From: Thalassia testudinum
Taxonomy: Eukaryota > Streptophyta > Magnoliopsida > Alismatales > Hydrocharitaceae
NCBI GenBank assembly: GCA_037157565.1
Contig: JAZHRO010000022.1
Span: 100,932,001 to 100,996,000, forward strand
Reading direction: 5' to 3'
Length of the DNA: 64,000 nucleotides
The notes under the pieces were generated by a model. The model was not told the origin of the DNA. It saw only the letters and a program-made list of their open reading frames with translations, and made no database searches. The position numbers were made by a program, and so were the translations under genes. Positions 32,317-42,601 of this stretch are shown here, piece by piece (within the stretch, counting starts at the first letter, position 1; every line of letters starts with the position of its first letter).

Positions 32317-34049
32317 TGTTGGTGCTAGAGCACCACGATCATTTGTTTTGATGATAACAAAACACGTGTTATTTAACATTTGCAATTTGAGTCCTAGATT
32401 TCAGGTCAATTGCAAATGAGGACGTGTTTAGACGGAGTTCGAGCTCGCATCCAGGACGGATTGGAAGAGCTTGACGGAAAACAGAGGAGGTTCGCGTGGA
32501 GCGAAAGATTGAAGATGGAAGGAAAAGAAGAATAGGATAGATTCTTTCTTTTGTACTTGTTGTATTTTTTCATTTCTTTTGTTGCTCTTTATTTCCTTAG
32601 ATATTTCATGTTAAAGAGCCTCAAAGTACCCTAAAAGTTGTCCTAGGAACACCTGCACAACCCTAGGATACTTAGGTTTTCTGTAGAATACTTAGAAAAC
32701 CAATATAGGGTTCAAACAGCACTTCCAGACGTCTAATTCCCAAATCAGACGTCTGATAAAGAATTTTAAGACGTCTGACTGTTGTTTCAGACATCTGATA
32801 ACTGTTAGGCTGGACATAGTTAGTTCTGTCCGATGAAATCAGACGTCCAGACATTATACCAGACGTCTTAGGAGACGTCTGATGACTTTGCCAGACGTCC
32901 AGTTAGTGGACCGTTGGCTGGCTTAGAAGACACTCAAGAATATGACCGTTAGAGCCTTATCAGACGTCCATAGGACTTTACAGGCGTCTGATAAATGACC
33001 GTTTTGCCTCGGCTGACCCAAAATCTCTTCTCAGAGATTTTCTAGCCGTTGCAACGTTTGGAAATCAATTCCCACAGTAAAAGTAGGTTTCCAGACGTCC
33101 AGACGTCCTGTATGTCGTCTGATGGACTTGCACAAAAACCCTGTTTAGATCTGATTCAAGTTAGGGAGAAACCCGCATAGAATCAGACGTCTGACCTTGA
33201 AATCAGACGTCTTAAAGTGGCCTTCCAGACGTCTGATGCCAGAGTTAGACGTCTGATAACCCTGTCAAATGCAATCATTGTCCTGATTTTGGCCTGATTC
33301 TCTTGGGCTTTGTTCCCAACGGCTATGGAAGCTTTTCCAAGCCTTCCAAAACCTTCCTAAGGCCTCTATAAATAGAGGGGAGCCTTTGCAACACAAAAAC
33401 ACAAGAAGAGAAACACACATACACAAGATATACACCTAAAGAGACCAAGATACACTAAGATCAAGTATTTCCACTCTCTTGTGTCCAAGAAGCACTTGCT
33501 CTCTAAGCTCAAGCTCCATCATCTTGAGAGCATCATTCCCGTTGCGCACCCGCTCTCCCGGCGTTGTTAACGAGAGCGACGTAGCGCCATCGCGTGGCAC
33601 ACACACCGCGTCATCGTCGACGCACTCCTTGCAAAGGGGAGTTTCCTATTTCCTATAGAAGCTAGGTTTAATTTTGTTGGCTCTATAGGACTGTTGTTTT
33701 ATTTTATCTTTGTATTTTGGTTGGGTATTCGCTTTGCGAATTCCCGTCTCCTTCGTGGGACAAAATCCTTCTCGTGGAGAGAAGGGGTTGAGGAACGCTA
33801 CCCTCGTACTTGTAGCGTGGTTGTATTGAGGTTGAATCACCCTCGTTTAAAGTGATTCGTTTAGTGGATTTTGATCAACTTGGTTGATCGGAAAATCCTA
33901 ACTCGAGAGGGTTAGGTGGTGGTTTTCACCCGGTTTGGGTTTCCACCTAAAAATTACTTGTGTACATTGTGCGATTGATTTTTGTGAGATTGCTTTATAT
34001 TTTTATTTCCGCATATTTTTACGTCACCCCTCCTAGTAGGGAACCTTCA
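32317..34049 (+). repeat. Element C LTR 3
   Basis: 1,733 bp, ending GGAACCTTCA at 34,049, then target duplication CTCAT. It carries about seven private substitutions not in LTRs 1 and 2 (for example GTTAGGG at 33,161, GGCGTTG at 33,561, CCCGTCTCC at 33,745, ACGTCACC at 34,021). GACGTC array at 32,728-33,253; TATA box at 33,367-33,374. Confidence 0.92.
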
Positions 34050-34056
34050 CTCATCA

Positions 34057-34411
34057 CATATCCTCAAAGCATCCTAAGTCTCTGTAAAACCCCCTGAGTC
34101 CTGGGATTCGACTTAAGGTTTAAATATCAAGAGTCCTTGTTGGTTGAGAGATGGTTTATGTCATTTAAGTCTTGAGTTCTGGTAGGTTATCTTCAGTAAT
34201 AAGGTTCTCACAATGTCCAAACATAAACACAATTGGTTTATTGGAAAAATCTTTCAGCTTGAAGATCATCATCAAACACTTAAGACTTTTTGAGAAAAAA
34301 ATTGAAAGAAGAAAAAGATATCTCTTCACACTTGCCTTGCTGATACTCAAATTGCTATACACTTCAATGAATTGTTTGCTAAGGGACTAGCAAAACATAA
34401 GCATGGTGGTA
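34057..34411 (+). other. 3' internal end of an older Athila-like element G
   Basis: Ends with 'gctaagggactagcaaaa...aagcatggtggta' (34,372-34,411). This is the plus-strand counterpart of A's PPT-proximal sequence (reverse complement of 2,233-2,275), so it is the PPT side of a related plus-strand element. The segment is cut on the left by element A's insertion at 34,056. No domain was recognised in its short frames. Confidence 0.6.
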
Positions 34412-34426
34412 TGATGAGTGGCTACT
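34412..34426 (+). repeat. Element G 3' LTR, first 15 bases
   Basis: TGATGAGTGG plus CTACT. CTACT is repeated at 42,597-42,601, where the LTR resumes with CATCATAGC. Joined, the start reads TGATGAG-TGGCTA-CTCATCA, the same arms as the A, B, D and E LTR starts. Solo LTR D is inserted in its loop. Confidence 0.65.
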
Positions 34427-34917
34427 TGGTGGTTGATCTGGTCAGCTTATTTATTACACTTTAAATTACAGTCGTTATAGTATGTAATAAGATAGCTACC
34501 AGGTTACCATTACAAATTTTTTTTTACTTGGAAACAGTTTTTCCCGAGGTCGAACTCAAGGAGCTACTGGAATTCTAGAAATATAAAAGTTCTCTATTAG
34601 ATTACAAAAATAAAAGAGAGAGAGAGAGTCTGTCTTGGCTTCTTCTTCTTTTCTCCTCTTCTCTTTCTTCTTTCAGCTGATATCCTTCTCTTCTTGCAGA
34701 GTCTTCCTCTCTTCTTCTTTCTTTTCTTTTCTTCTTCTGCGGCTGTGACAATCTTCTTCTTCTTCAGCCTTCTTCTTCTTTTTCCTTCTTCCCTTGCTTG
34801 CGGCTTCAGTCTTCTTTCTTCTTTCTCTTTTCTTCTTTTTCTTCTTCGCTTCCTTCTTTCTTTTCTTGCTTTACAACTCCTCTTCTTTTCTCTTCCTGTT
34901 CTGGCTGCTGCTCATCC

Positions 34918-34943
34918 GTCGTCTGGTGCAGTGGTCAGACGAC
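34918..34943. repeat. LTR palindrome GTCGTCTGGTG-N4-TGGTCAGACGAC (D)
   Basis: Diverged version of the Athila-type palindrome. The outer eight bases of each arm (GTCGTCTG, CAGACGAC) are intact. Confidence 0.6.
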
Positions 34944-37023
34944 TTAACTGTAGGTTTGCTACAGTGCCTTCCTTCTTCTTTTCTATTTCTCTCCTTCGTT
35001 TCTTCTTCTGTTTCAGCCTTCTTCTTCCTGAGCGGCTAAGGCTTCGGCCACCTTCCTACTTCTTTCCCTCCTTCCTTCTGCTCCTTTTGTTCTTGCACGC
35101 TCACACAAGGATTAGGGAGCAAAACCTACCCCTACCCTTCCCCGTGTCTTTCTCTTTCTCAGATTTCTCTCTTAGGATTGCTCTCCCAGAGCTGGGTAAT
35201 CGGGTGCGGGTATCGCACCCGGGACTAGGCCCACTGGCGTGCGGTGGTGGGCGTGGAGTGCGCGGTTTGGGTAATCGGATCCGGCCCAGACCCGCGGGGC
35301 GTGAGTGCCGGCGAGGGTGAGCGAGCGCGTGGCGCGCAGCATGCGGGAGGGACTTGACCCCTGTGTTCGAAGGCGAATAGCCTTAAACACTTTTCTAATT
35401 TAAGTGCGGACGCTTAGCCACGCACTTTCGAGGTGGGACTAAAGTCCCACCTCCTAAATTGGCACCTGCAGCTAAGGAAGCCGCAGGCAATTGCAGCAGC
35501 TCGCGAAGCCTTCGCTTGCGCTGCAGACCTGGGCGTGTTTGTAAAGGCCACCCGCGCATCCTGGGGTGTACACCTGGGCGGAAGAACACCTGCAGCTGCA
35601 GGTGAAGGAGCTGCAACAGCTCAGTAATGGCGGCGAAGGGGCTTCAACCTGAAAACAAGAATACGGCCTCTCGGCCCAATCAGAAGACACAGGAAGCTTC
35701 GCCGGAGTGCGGCGAAGGCAGTGCGAGTGGTGGCGAGGCGTGAGGCCGCATGTGGAGGTAGCCCTAGGTCGGACTGTGGCTGGAGAGATGGGTTTGTTCG
35801 GGGGGTGGTCGGGTGGCGTTTGGTAGTGATTGGGAAGGGGGAGTCTGTTGAGTGGAGTGAGGGGAAGCTTCTGGGGTAGTCGACGAGTGGTGAGGGGGTC
35901 TATGGAGGTGGGATGGGCTTGCTGGGGAAGGTGGTCGGAGACGGAGCAGGCGGAGGTGGAAGTCGCGTGCGGTGGAGCAAAAAGGTAAATTGAGAGAGGG
36001 AAAATGTAAGGGAGGAGGAGAGGAAGCTATTTACCTAGGTTTTGGACGAAGGGGGAGGGCGGAGTCGCCGGCTCGTATCTGCCGGAGTTGGAGAAGAAGG
36101 GGCCCTGGAGGAGGAGTGCGGCGACGAGGAAGCAGGCGGAGGGCACCGACGGGTACAGCCCAGCGCAGACGAGAGGGTGATGAGAACCTCATCATAAGTC
36201 ATAACTAGCTCATTTTGAGCTAATACAGAGACTAAAAGCTCCTACATAACCTTAGAAAGGCTTGGCTCAGAGAGATTCTGAGTTTGCAAAGAAAACATAA
36301 ACTGAGGGGTAGAAATGTAATTTCACCAATCCAATCTGAAAACAGGGTAACTCAGGGTCCAAACATAGGTCAAAACAACCTAATAAGAAGAAAAGTGGGA
36401 TGAAATGACTCAACAAGGGCTACAGCAACTCCGAAGAATTAAATGACATCCTGTAACCCTAAAAACAAATCCACTTAAATACATGAGGTTTGAGGCAAAG
36501 TAAAAATAGAATAAACCCTCAAAAATTCATATAAAAATAATCTCTAGGGTTTAGAACCTTCAATTTGGCCTTAGGAACCCATTTTGACCCACATTAAGAA
36601 CCATGCCCAATTAACAACTTAATTTGGATTTTTGCGTAAATTGACCGGTCAAACAAGGTTTAATCTAGAAACAAAATTCACCATCAGAATCCTTAGGTCC
36701 TAATTATTCATGTATAAAAACTTGAGCCTAAGAAGAAACCTTCTTGACCAACTTTACACTTTGGTCCTCATACATTTACTTTCTGGCCCTCAACTTTTGA
36801 ACCCTCACATTTTGGCCCCTAACTCTCCTTCGTTCTTTGCGTTCAGGTCCCTGCTGCAAAACCTGAGCTGCACCATGCTCCTGCAACCTTGCGCGGAGCA
36901 TGGCACTGCGTAGGGTAAGGGAAGGAGCCTGCCAAGTCAAATGGGGGTGCCCTGCGTCGTCAGTCACCGCAGGAGCACCCCCCTGAGTGCTGCGACCGCC
37001 CACACCCTCTCTGATTCTGCCCC

Positions 37024-37031
37024 TATAAATA
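37024..37031 (+). promoter_or_regulatory. TATA box of LTR E
   Basis: CCCCTATAAATACCCCC, conserved with B (12,675 and 22,524, minus strand). Confidence 0.65.
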
Positions 37032-38317
37032 CCCCCGTCGCTCCGCCGTTCTTCCCAGCTCGGATCTGACGGAGATACCCCCTCACTTTCCTCTCTTCCC
37101 ACTCCGACAGACGCCCCCTTGCTCTGGCGGCTTCTCCTCCTCCTCCTCTTCGCTCTGCCGCAATACCAGCAGCAGAGACTTCTTCCTGATTCTCCTCCGC
37201 GTCGCGCAATACCGGCGTGCGCTGCCTCTGCCCCGTCGTCGCCGCCGTCCTCCCCCACTGGGCATTTCTTCTCCAGCTCCGGTAGGTACGAGCCGGCAGC
37301 CCCTTCGTCCCCTTCGTCACTTTAGCTAGGTTAGAATTAGTCTTCTCTATCCCCTCTTTCTTTTCCTCCCTATTTTACAGTCAATTACACCCTCGACCGC
37401 GCCTAATCACCCTCACCTTCTCCACCTCCGGCCACACTCCGGCGACCCGCTCCCATCACTCCAGCAACCCACACGGCTCGCCGACCACCGCAGAACCTCC
37501 GCCTCCTCACCCTGATCCTCTTCCGCCCTTCCACTCCCACCAAACGCCCTCTGCAGATCCACCGAACACACCCACTTCTCCGCCTGCAGTTTGACCTAGG
37601 GTGGCCCTCATGCTCCGCCCCGTCACCTGCTAGACCCCCCACCACCTTCGCCGTGCCATGGCGAAGGTTCTCCGCTTATCTGATTAGGCCGAGAGGCCAT
37701 TCCTCTGTGGACAGGTATCTCGACCGCCGTCGCCATTGCTGCGCTGAAGAAGCACCTTCAACCTGCAGCTCCAGGTGCGCTTCGCCCAGGTCCGACTCCC
37801 AGGGTGCGCGGGGCATCTCCGCGAAGAGTCCCAGGCTCGCAGCTGGGGCGAAGGCCTCACGCGAAGCCGCGATTGCCAGCTGCCTCCTCCGCTGCAGGCG
37901 CTCAATTGGGGTGGGACATTTAGTCCCACCTCGGAAACTTTGAGAGGCACGCGGGCGCTTAAAGGCAAAAAGTGCCTTAAGCTGTTCGCCTCCTGATCAC
38001 GGGGTGAGGTCCCTCTCACCCGCCTGACTACCCGGCCTCGTCCGCACTCACGCCCCGCGGACCTGGCCCGACCCGATTAGCCCGACCTGCACTCCTCACC
38101 CACCACAGCACGCCGGTGGGCCTGGATCCGAGCGCGACCCGCGTACCCGATTAACCGGTTGCTCTGGGAGAGCTTTCCTAAGAGTGAATTCTGAGAGAGA
38201 GAGACGCGGGGGGAGGGTAGAGTAGGTTTTGCCCTCTGACTTAAACCGTGAGTGTGCAGGCACAGGTGAAGAAGAAGAAGAAGGAGAAGGAGACACACTG
38301 TAGCAGCAGCAGTTTAA

Positions 38318-38343
38318 GTCGTCTGATTGAAAAATCAGACGAC
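38318..38343. repeat. LTR palindrome GTCGTCTGATT-N4-AATCAGACGAC (E)
   Basis: Perfect 11-base arms around GAAA, followed by a GACGTC hexamer at 38,341. It lies about 1.3 kb downstream of the TATA box, in the predicted RNA. Confidence 0.75.
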
Positions 38344-41281
38344 GTCCTGAAGACAAAGAAGAAGAAGAAGAAAAGAAGGACAGAACCACAACCAAGAAGA
38401 AAAAAAGAAGAGGAAAGCAGCGAGCACTTAGCAGCTGCAGAACAGGAAGAGAAGACAAGAAGCAGAGAAGCAAGAAGAAAAGAAGAACACGAGGACAAAG
38501 AAGAAAAAGAAGATCTGAAGAACAAGAAGGAAGACCAAGAAGAAAAAGAAAGAGAAGAGAAGAAAGCACAGGTGAAGAACAACCAAAAAGACAAGAAGAA
38601 GAAAGAAGAGAAGAAGAAGAAGCAAAATTTTCCTCTCTCTCTCTCTTTATTTTTGTAATAGAAACTTTGTACCTCTTAGAATACGACTTGCTCCCTGAGT
38701 TCGACCTCGGGAACTCTTTTATTTTCCGAGTAAAAAAAATATATCTGTAATGATGGCAATAACTAGCTGTACTACAACGTAATTTCTACAACAAAAGCTA
38801 GTCACAACGCCGTCGTCAGAGGGCAAGGAGAACCCTGCTGCAGGTAAGGCGGTAGAGCGACGAGGAGGAAGAGGAGGAAGTCGCCGGAAGTTGCGGGCCT
38901 TCTGATAGAGGAGGAAGGGATGAAGTGGGGGGTGTTCTCAGTCAAAGAAGAGCTTGCTCGAATCGGCAGGGGGTGCTGGTCCTTATAAAGGGGTCGGCGT
39001 AGAGGGAGGAGTGGGCTGGTGACGTGCCAGCCTCGCCGGAGCGTGGCCGGAAGGGACACCCATACCTTCCGCACATTCGCGCGGATGGTATGGGGGTCAG
39101 CAGAGAGCATGGCCCGGTTCCTGCGATAGAGGACGTCGCAGCGAACCCCGCTTTTGCTTTGCACGGCGGTAACCCCTCTCTGCGCGGTGCCATGCTCCGC
39201 GCAAGGTCGCCGGAGCATGGTGCTGTGTAGAGTTTGCAGGAGGGACCATTATGCAAAGAATGATGAAAAGATGGGGGTCAAAATGTAAGTGTTTCGAAAG
39301 ATGAGGGTCAAAAAGTAAATGAAGAGGACTAAATTGTAAAGTCGGCCAAGGAGGTCTCCTCTTAGGCTCAAGTTTTTACTAAAGACTAATCTGAACCTAA
39401 GAATTTTAATTCTAAGTTGGACCAAGTTTGACTGGCCAATTTGCGTAAAAACCCAAATTAAGTCATTAATTGGGCATGGTTTTCTTTTTAGGTCAAAATA
39501 GGTTTCTGTAACGACCCGGTTCCCGAGTCCCTACGAGACACGAGAACCGGACCGACTCGACTAATCCCAAGACCCAGTCGTCCAACGAGGAAGTAACCAA
39601 AAGACAGTAAAATAAACCACATTCAGCATGAATATAACTAACAGTAAGAAAGTACAGCAGTAAGGAAAGAAACTACTACAGTAGGCACCACCACAACCGT
39701 AAAACAACATTTATCATATAACAAAAATTGCAGGTAAAAAAAAAGGTACAGCGGAAACAAACTACTCACTAGAACAGAAACAAAAGAAGGTACAAAACTG
39801 TGGCAACTCTACTGGACCCTACTCGGCCCAGCGTCCTCTGCAGCCGCCGACCCTGGCTGCTCAACACCTGGTCCTGAAAAAGGTAACGAGTGTAACACGT
39901 CAGCAAAACGCTGAGTAGAGTGGCAAACTAACTAAAGGCAACAGTAGAGTGTACAGTAGCTGTTATATTCTATTACTTTCTTTTATTTACATCTTTCAAT
40001 TTTTCTCACTATTTCATTTACTTCTCAGATCCTTTACTTGATCTCGGATGTCCTCGTGGGACGATCTTGATTGCAGTCTTTTCCAAAAGTAGAAGTAGCA
40101 CGTGGTGCTCTCCTGGCCGGGAGAGTCCCCCGTGGTGATCCTACCCTCAGTCAACCACCCCAAGGTCACTGACAGACGTAACGGTGACTACGGCACGCGC
40201 GATAAACGCACAGGTAGCTAGCCCGTACTGGCACGCGGTCAGTCGTTTCCGTTAACGGGTGCGCCCAAAGCACAGCACGGAACCAGGGCAGAGCCCTCTC
40301 AGTAACAGGGGTCCAACCCCTCCACAGTAACCAAACCGGGGCCTTGCCCCTCCACAGTCCGCGCACCCTCGCCTGACTACCCTGGTTTGCCCTAGTGGGC
40401 CTAACAAGTCGGTGAAGGAGGCTAGCAGAACCCCGGGGCCCGTGGGGTAGCTAGTACTCTCCTAACACTACTAGCTCTCCTCGGTACTACGTACATGAGG
40501 GCCAACAAGTCGGTACAGAGCGGCCAAGCCTAACCCCGGGTCCCTGGGGCGGCTGGCCCCACTCTGCACTAAAACAGGTACAGGTACTTCCCTCGGTACT
40601 GCGTACCCAAGAGACAGTACAAACTACATCTCAGTTCCATTCCTTTTCTTTCCAGGAGCTCCACTCCTAATTCCCCGTAGGGTTCCAGCCCTTTATCTCA
40701 GAACATCATATGTTTCACTTTCCAGATTCACGTTCTCAATTTCCATGATCTCAAACATGTTTCTTTGTTCATAACAGGCAGCTGTTAATTAATTTCACAG
40801 GCAGCTTATATATTCCTTTCCATTTTTCCAAGACTGCAGTAATATACATTCCACTAGTTTTTCCATCCTAGGATTCATGCCATATCCTAGGATCTATCAT
40901 ACAATCTAGTTTTCCGGCCCTAGGATTCATGCAACACCTAGGAGCTATCATTCCATACATTTCTCATTCCTAGGATTCATGCAATGCCCTAGGTTCTAGT
41001 TATGATTCCATACTTTAACAGATTTTTTTTTTAATGCTTAAAACCACTCTACCAGGTACAACGGGAGTAATGGGGGCGTGGTCGGGAATCCCGCGCGCCT
41101 CCGCGACTCTCAAGACGGCAACCGAACGAGGTCCTATCACAAGGATCAAACACAAGGAGTGTCTCAAAACAGTGTATAGCTACTGTAGGCGGGTAGAGGA
41201 ATAAATTCTGAAACGAACGCAACTCGAATCGCGGAAAACGGAGCCCAAACGGGTCGAGAAAGACAATACTGTGCAAAATCA

Positions 41282-41619
41282 GACGTCTGGAACTCCTTCC
41301 AGACGTCTTAAACGGTGGATCAGAGAATTACCTGTTCGGCTTGGTTCCCCGGACGTCCAGAAGTCTGTGGGGACGTCTCTCCTAGATCCCAGACGTCCGA
41401 TGGTCTCTACGGACGTCTGGAGGTCACTCCCGCCGTCTGGTACAACTTCCAGACGTCTGATTCGCAAAGGATGACGAATCCGAGCACCTGCGCACAGCCA
41501 ACCCTCCTCCCTCAGTACGGTCAGTCGACAGAAAGAAGGAGAAAGCGGAACTCACCTTTCAGACGTCTGTATGATCTCACAGACGTCGACCTTGTCGTCT
41601 GGATATCAGTCCAGACGTC
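41282..41619. repeat. GACGTC array 1 in LTR F (10 copies)
   Basis: GACGTC at 41,282, 41,302, 41,352, 41,372, 41,392, 41,412, 41,452, 41,562, 41,582 and 41,614, mostly as CAGACGTCTG or GGACGTCC/TG. Spacing of 20 bp recurs (41,282/41,302; 41,352/41,372/41,392/41,412; 41,562/41,582). Confidence 0.85.
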
Positions 41620-42074
41620 TGATTCTGGAGATTTTTCCAGAATCAGAACCTCTCTCGGCCTCCGCTCGCGACGCCGCCCGCGTCGCACCTCGCGCGTCCG
41701 CTGCTCCGCCCGCAGCAGGTCCCTCTCCGCGACGCTCTGCGCCCCCCTGCGCCCTCCGCCGGCCGGCCAAGCCGCTCCCGGCGAGCTCGCCCTCACGGCA
41801 GAGCCCCGCCCTCGCACGCCGCAGCTCCTCCGCGCCTACTGCGGCCGCCGCTGCCGCTGCGCCCTCGCGTCCGCTCGCTCTCGCGCACAGGCAGGAGAGA
41901 AGGAGGAAGATGGTGGAGACGGGAGGGGAGGCGCGCCCCCTCCCCCTTTTAACGCCGCGCGGAGAGGAGGGAGAGACGGCCGCAGTCGCCTGCAGCCGCA
42001 GAGAAGATGCGGATCGCAGGTCTGCGCGCACAGGCGCGCAGACGAATATTCCGTGCGAGCATAACTGTTCGCCA

Positions 42075-42176
42075 GACGTCTGTAAACTATCCCGGACGTC
42101 TGGTCAGACGTCCGGATGTGATCCCAGACGTCTTTACAGACGTCTGGGCCACCTCCCAGACGTCTTAAAAGACGTC
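42075..42176. repeat. GACGTC array 2 in LTR F (7 copies)
   Basis: GACGTC at 42,075, 42,095, 42,107, 42,127, 42,139, 42,159 and 42,171. Spacings alternate 20, 12, 20, 12, 20, 12, so copies pair into a regular 32-bp unit close to the right terminus. Confidence 0.88.
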
Positions 42177-42601
42177 TGGGGCACGCGCTCGTTACAGTTT
42201 CTAAGGCCAAATTGAAGGTTATAAACCCTAGAGATTATTTTTCTATGAATTTTAGAGGATTTATTTAATTTTTATCCTATCTCGAACCTCGTGAATTGAA
42301 GTGGGTTTGTTTTAGGGTTACAAAACGTCATTTAATTTCTTAAAGTTGCTATAACCCTTTTTAGATCAGATCATCCCACTTTCCTTCTTATTAGGCTTGT
42401 TTGACCTGTGTTTGGACCCTTCATTACCCTATTTGCCAACTGCATTGGTGAAATTACAGTTTTACCCCTTATGATTTGTTTTCTTCTTAAACTCAGAATT
42501 CTCTGAGTTAAGCCTTTCTTTGGGTCATGTATGAGCTTTTTCTCACATATCTAGGTTAGATTGTGCTAGTTAGGGCTTATGATGAGGTTCTCATCACTAC
42601 T

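Larger units (their letters stand above)
25817..34049 (+). mobile_element. Element C: tandem Sirevirus-like Ty1/copia array, LTR-int-LTR-int-LTR
   Basis: Three 1,733-bp LTRs start at 25,817, 29,067 and 32,317 (period exactly 3,250 bp), with two 1,517-bp interiors. CTCAT flanks the whole array (25,812-25,816 and 34,050-34,054), so it began as one insertion and was extended by recombination between LTRs. Each interior has a tRNA-Met PBS, a gag-like ORF without pol, and a series of GGGGGAG tracts before the next LTR, a hallmark described for Sireviruses. LTRs differ by only about two to nine substitutions and the interiors look identical, so this is the youngest element here. It is non-autonomous. 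Confidence 0.92.
1..34056 (-). mobile_element. Element A: Athila-lineage Ty3/gypsy LTR retrotransposon, left end outside window, split by B and C
   Basis: Order on the minus strand: 5' LTR (34,056 back to 10,443, split by two insertions), PBS, gag, protease, RT-RNase H, integrase, non-coding 3' region, PPT, 3' LTR (2,232 to beyond base 1). The Athila assignment rests on the gag, RT (FMDD box) and integrase sequence types and on a PBS matching the 3' end of tRNA-Asp. Element B occupies 10,920-23,460 and element C 25,817-34,049. The outer end of the 5' LTR is the two bases CA at 34,055-34,056, recovered after C's right target duplication. The next five bases are CATAT, so the unseen left end should also be flanked by CATAT. 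The pol frame is broken, so the copy is presumably dead. Confidence 0.9.
36178..38818 (+). mobile_element. Solo LTR E (Athila type, plus orientation) inside D
   Basis: 2,641 bp from TGATGAGAACCTCATCA (palindrome 36,178-36,194) to CGCCGTCGTCA. Target duplication GAGGG at 36,173-36,177 and 38,819-38,823. It is the reverse-oriented match of the B LTRs: TATAAATA at 37,024-37,031, the GTCGTCTGATT palindrome at 38,318-38,343, 'ctccctgagttcgacctcggg' near the U5 end (38,690-38,710). No internal sequence is attached. It gives the cleanest view of the LTR in reading orientation: about 0.85 kb to the TATA box and about 1.8 kb after it. Confidence 0.92.
39507..42196. mobile_element. Solo LTR F (TGTAACGA...TCGTTACA type) inside D
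   Basis: 2,690 bp with 8-base inverted termini TGTAACGA/TCGTTACA and target duplication GTTTC (39,502-39,506 and 42,197-42,201). No gag, pol, PBS or PPT is present, so a solo LTR is the likeliest reading. A related but much decayed copy is F2 (54,798-57,657). Shared blocks include 'gaacgatcttgat/acgatcttgat', 'ggtgactacggcacgc' and 'cagtcgtttNcgNtaacgggt'. The right third holds 17 GACGTC hexamers. Family not assigned; orientation is taken only from the likeness to F2, which has a TATA-like box near its right end. Confidence 0.8.
34427..42596 (-). mobile_element. Solo LTR D (Athila type), split by E and F
   Basis: Ends are TGGTGGTTGATC (34,427) and GGTTCTCATCA (42,596), with target duplication CTACT at 34,422-34,426 and 42,597-42,601. 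After removing E and F about 2.83 kb remain (34,427-36,177, 38,824-39,506, 42,202-42,596). These align in order with the A/B LTRs: AG microsatellite and CTT-rich DNA, the GTCGTCTGATT palindrome, CTCCCAGAGC, a TTATAAA box (38,983-38,989), and the GCGCGGNGCCATGCTCCGCGC block. No internal region, PBS or PPT belongs to it, so it is a solo LTR. Confidence 0.87.

Noticed and set aside
34412..34426. Start of LTR D at the first TGATGAG
   Set aside because: CTACT at 34,422 and 42,597 places D's end at 34,427; TGATGAGTGG belongs to G's LTR, which continues after 42,601.
39507..42196. Element F as a DNA transposon with terminal inverted repeats
   Set aside because: Although termini are inverted (TGTAACGA/TCGTTACA), they start TG and end CA, the duplication is 5 bp and length and layout match the F2 LTR-like copy; no transposase. 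A solo LTR is simpler, though not proven.
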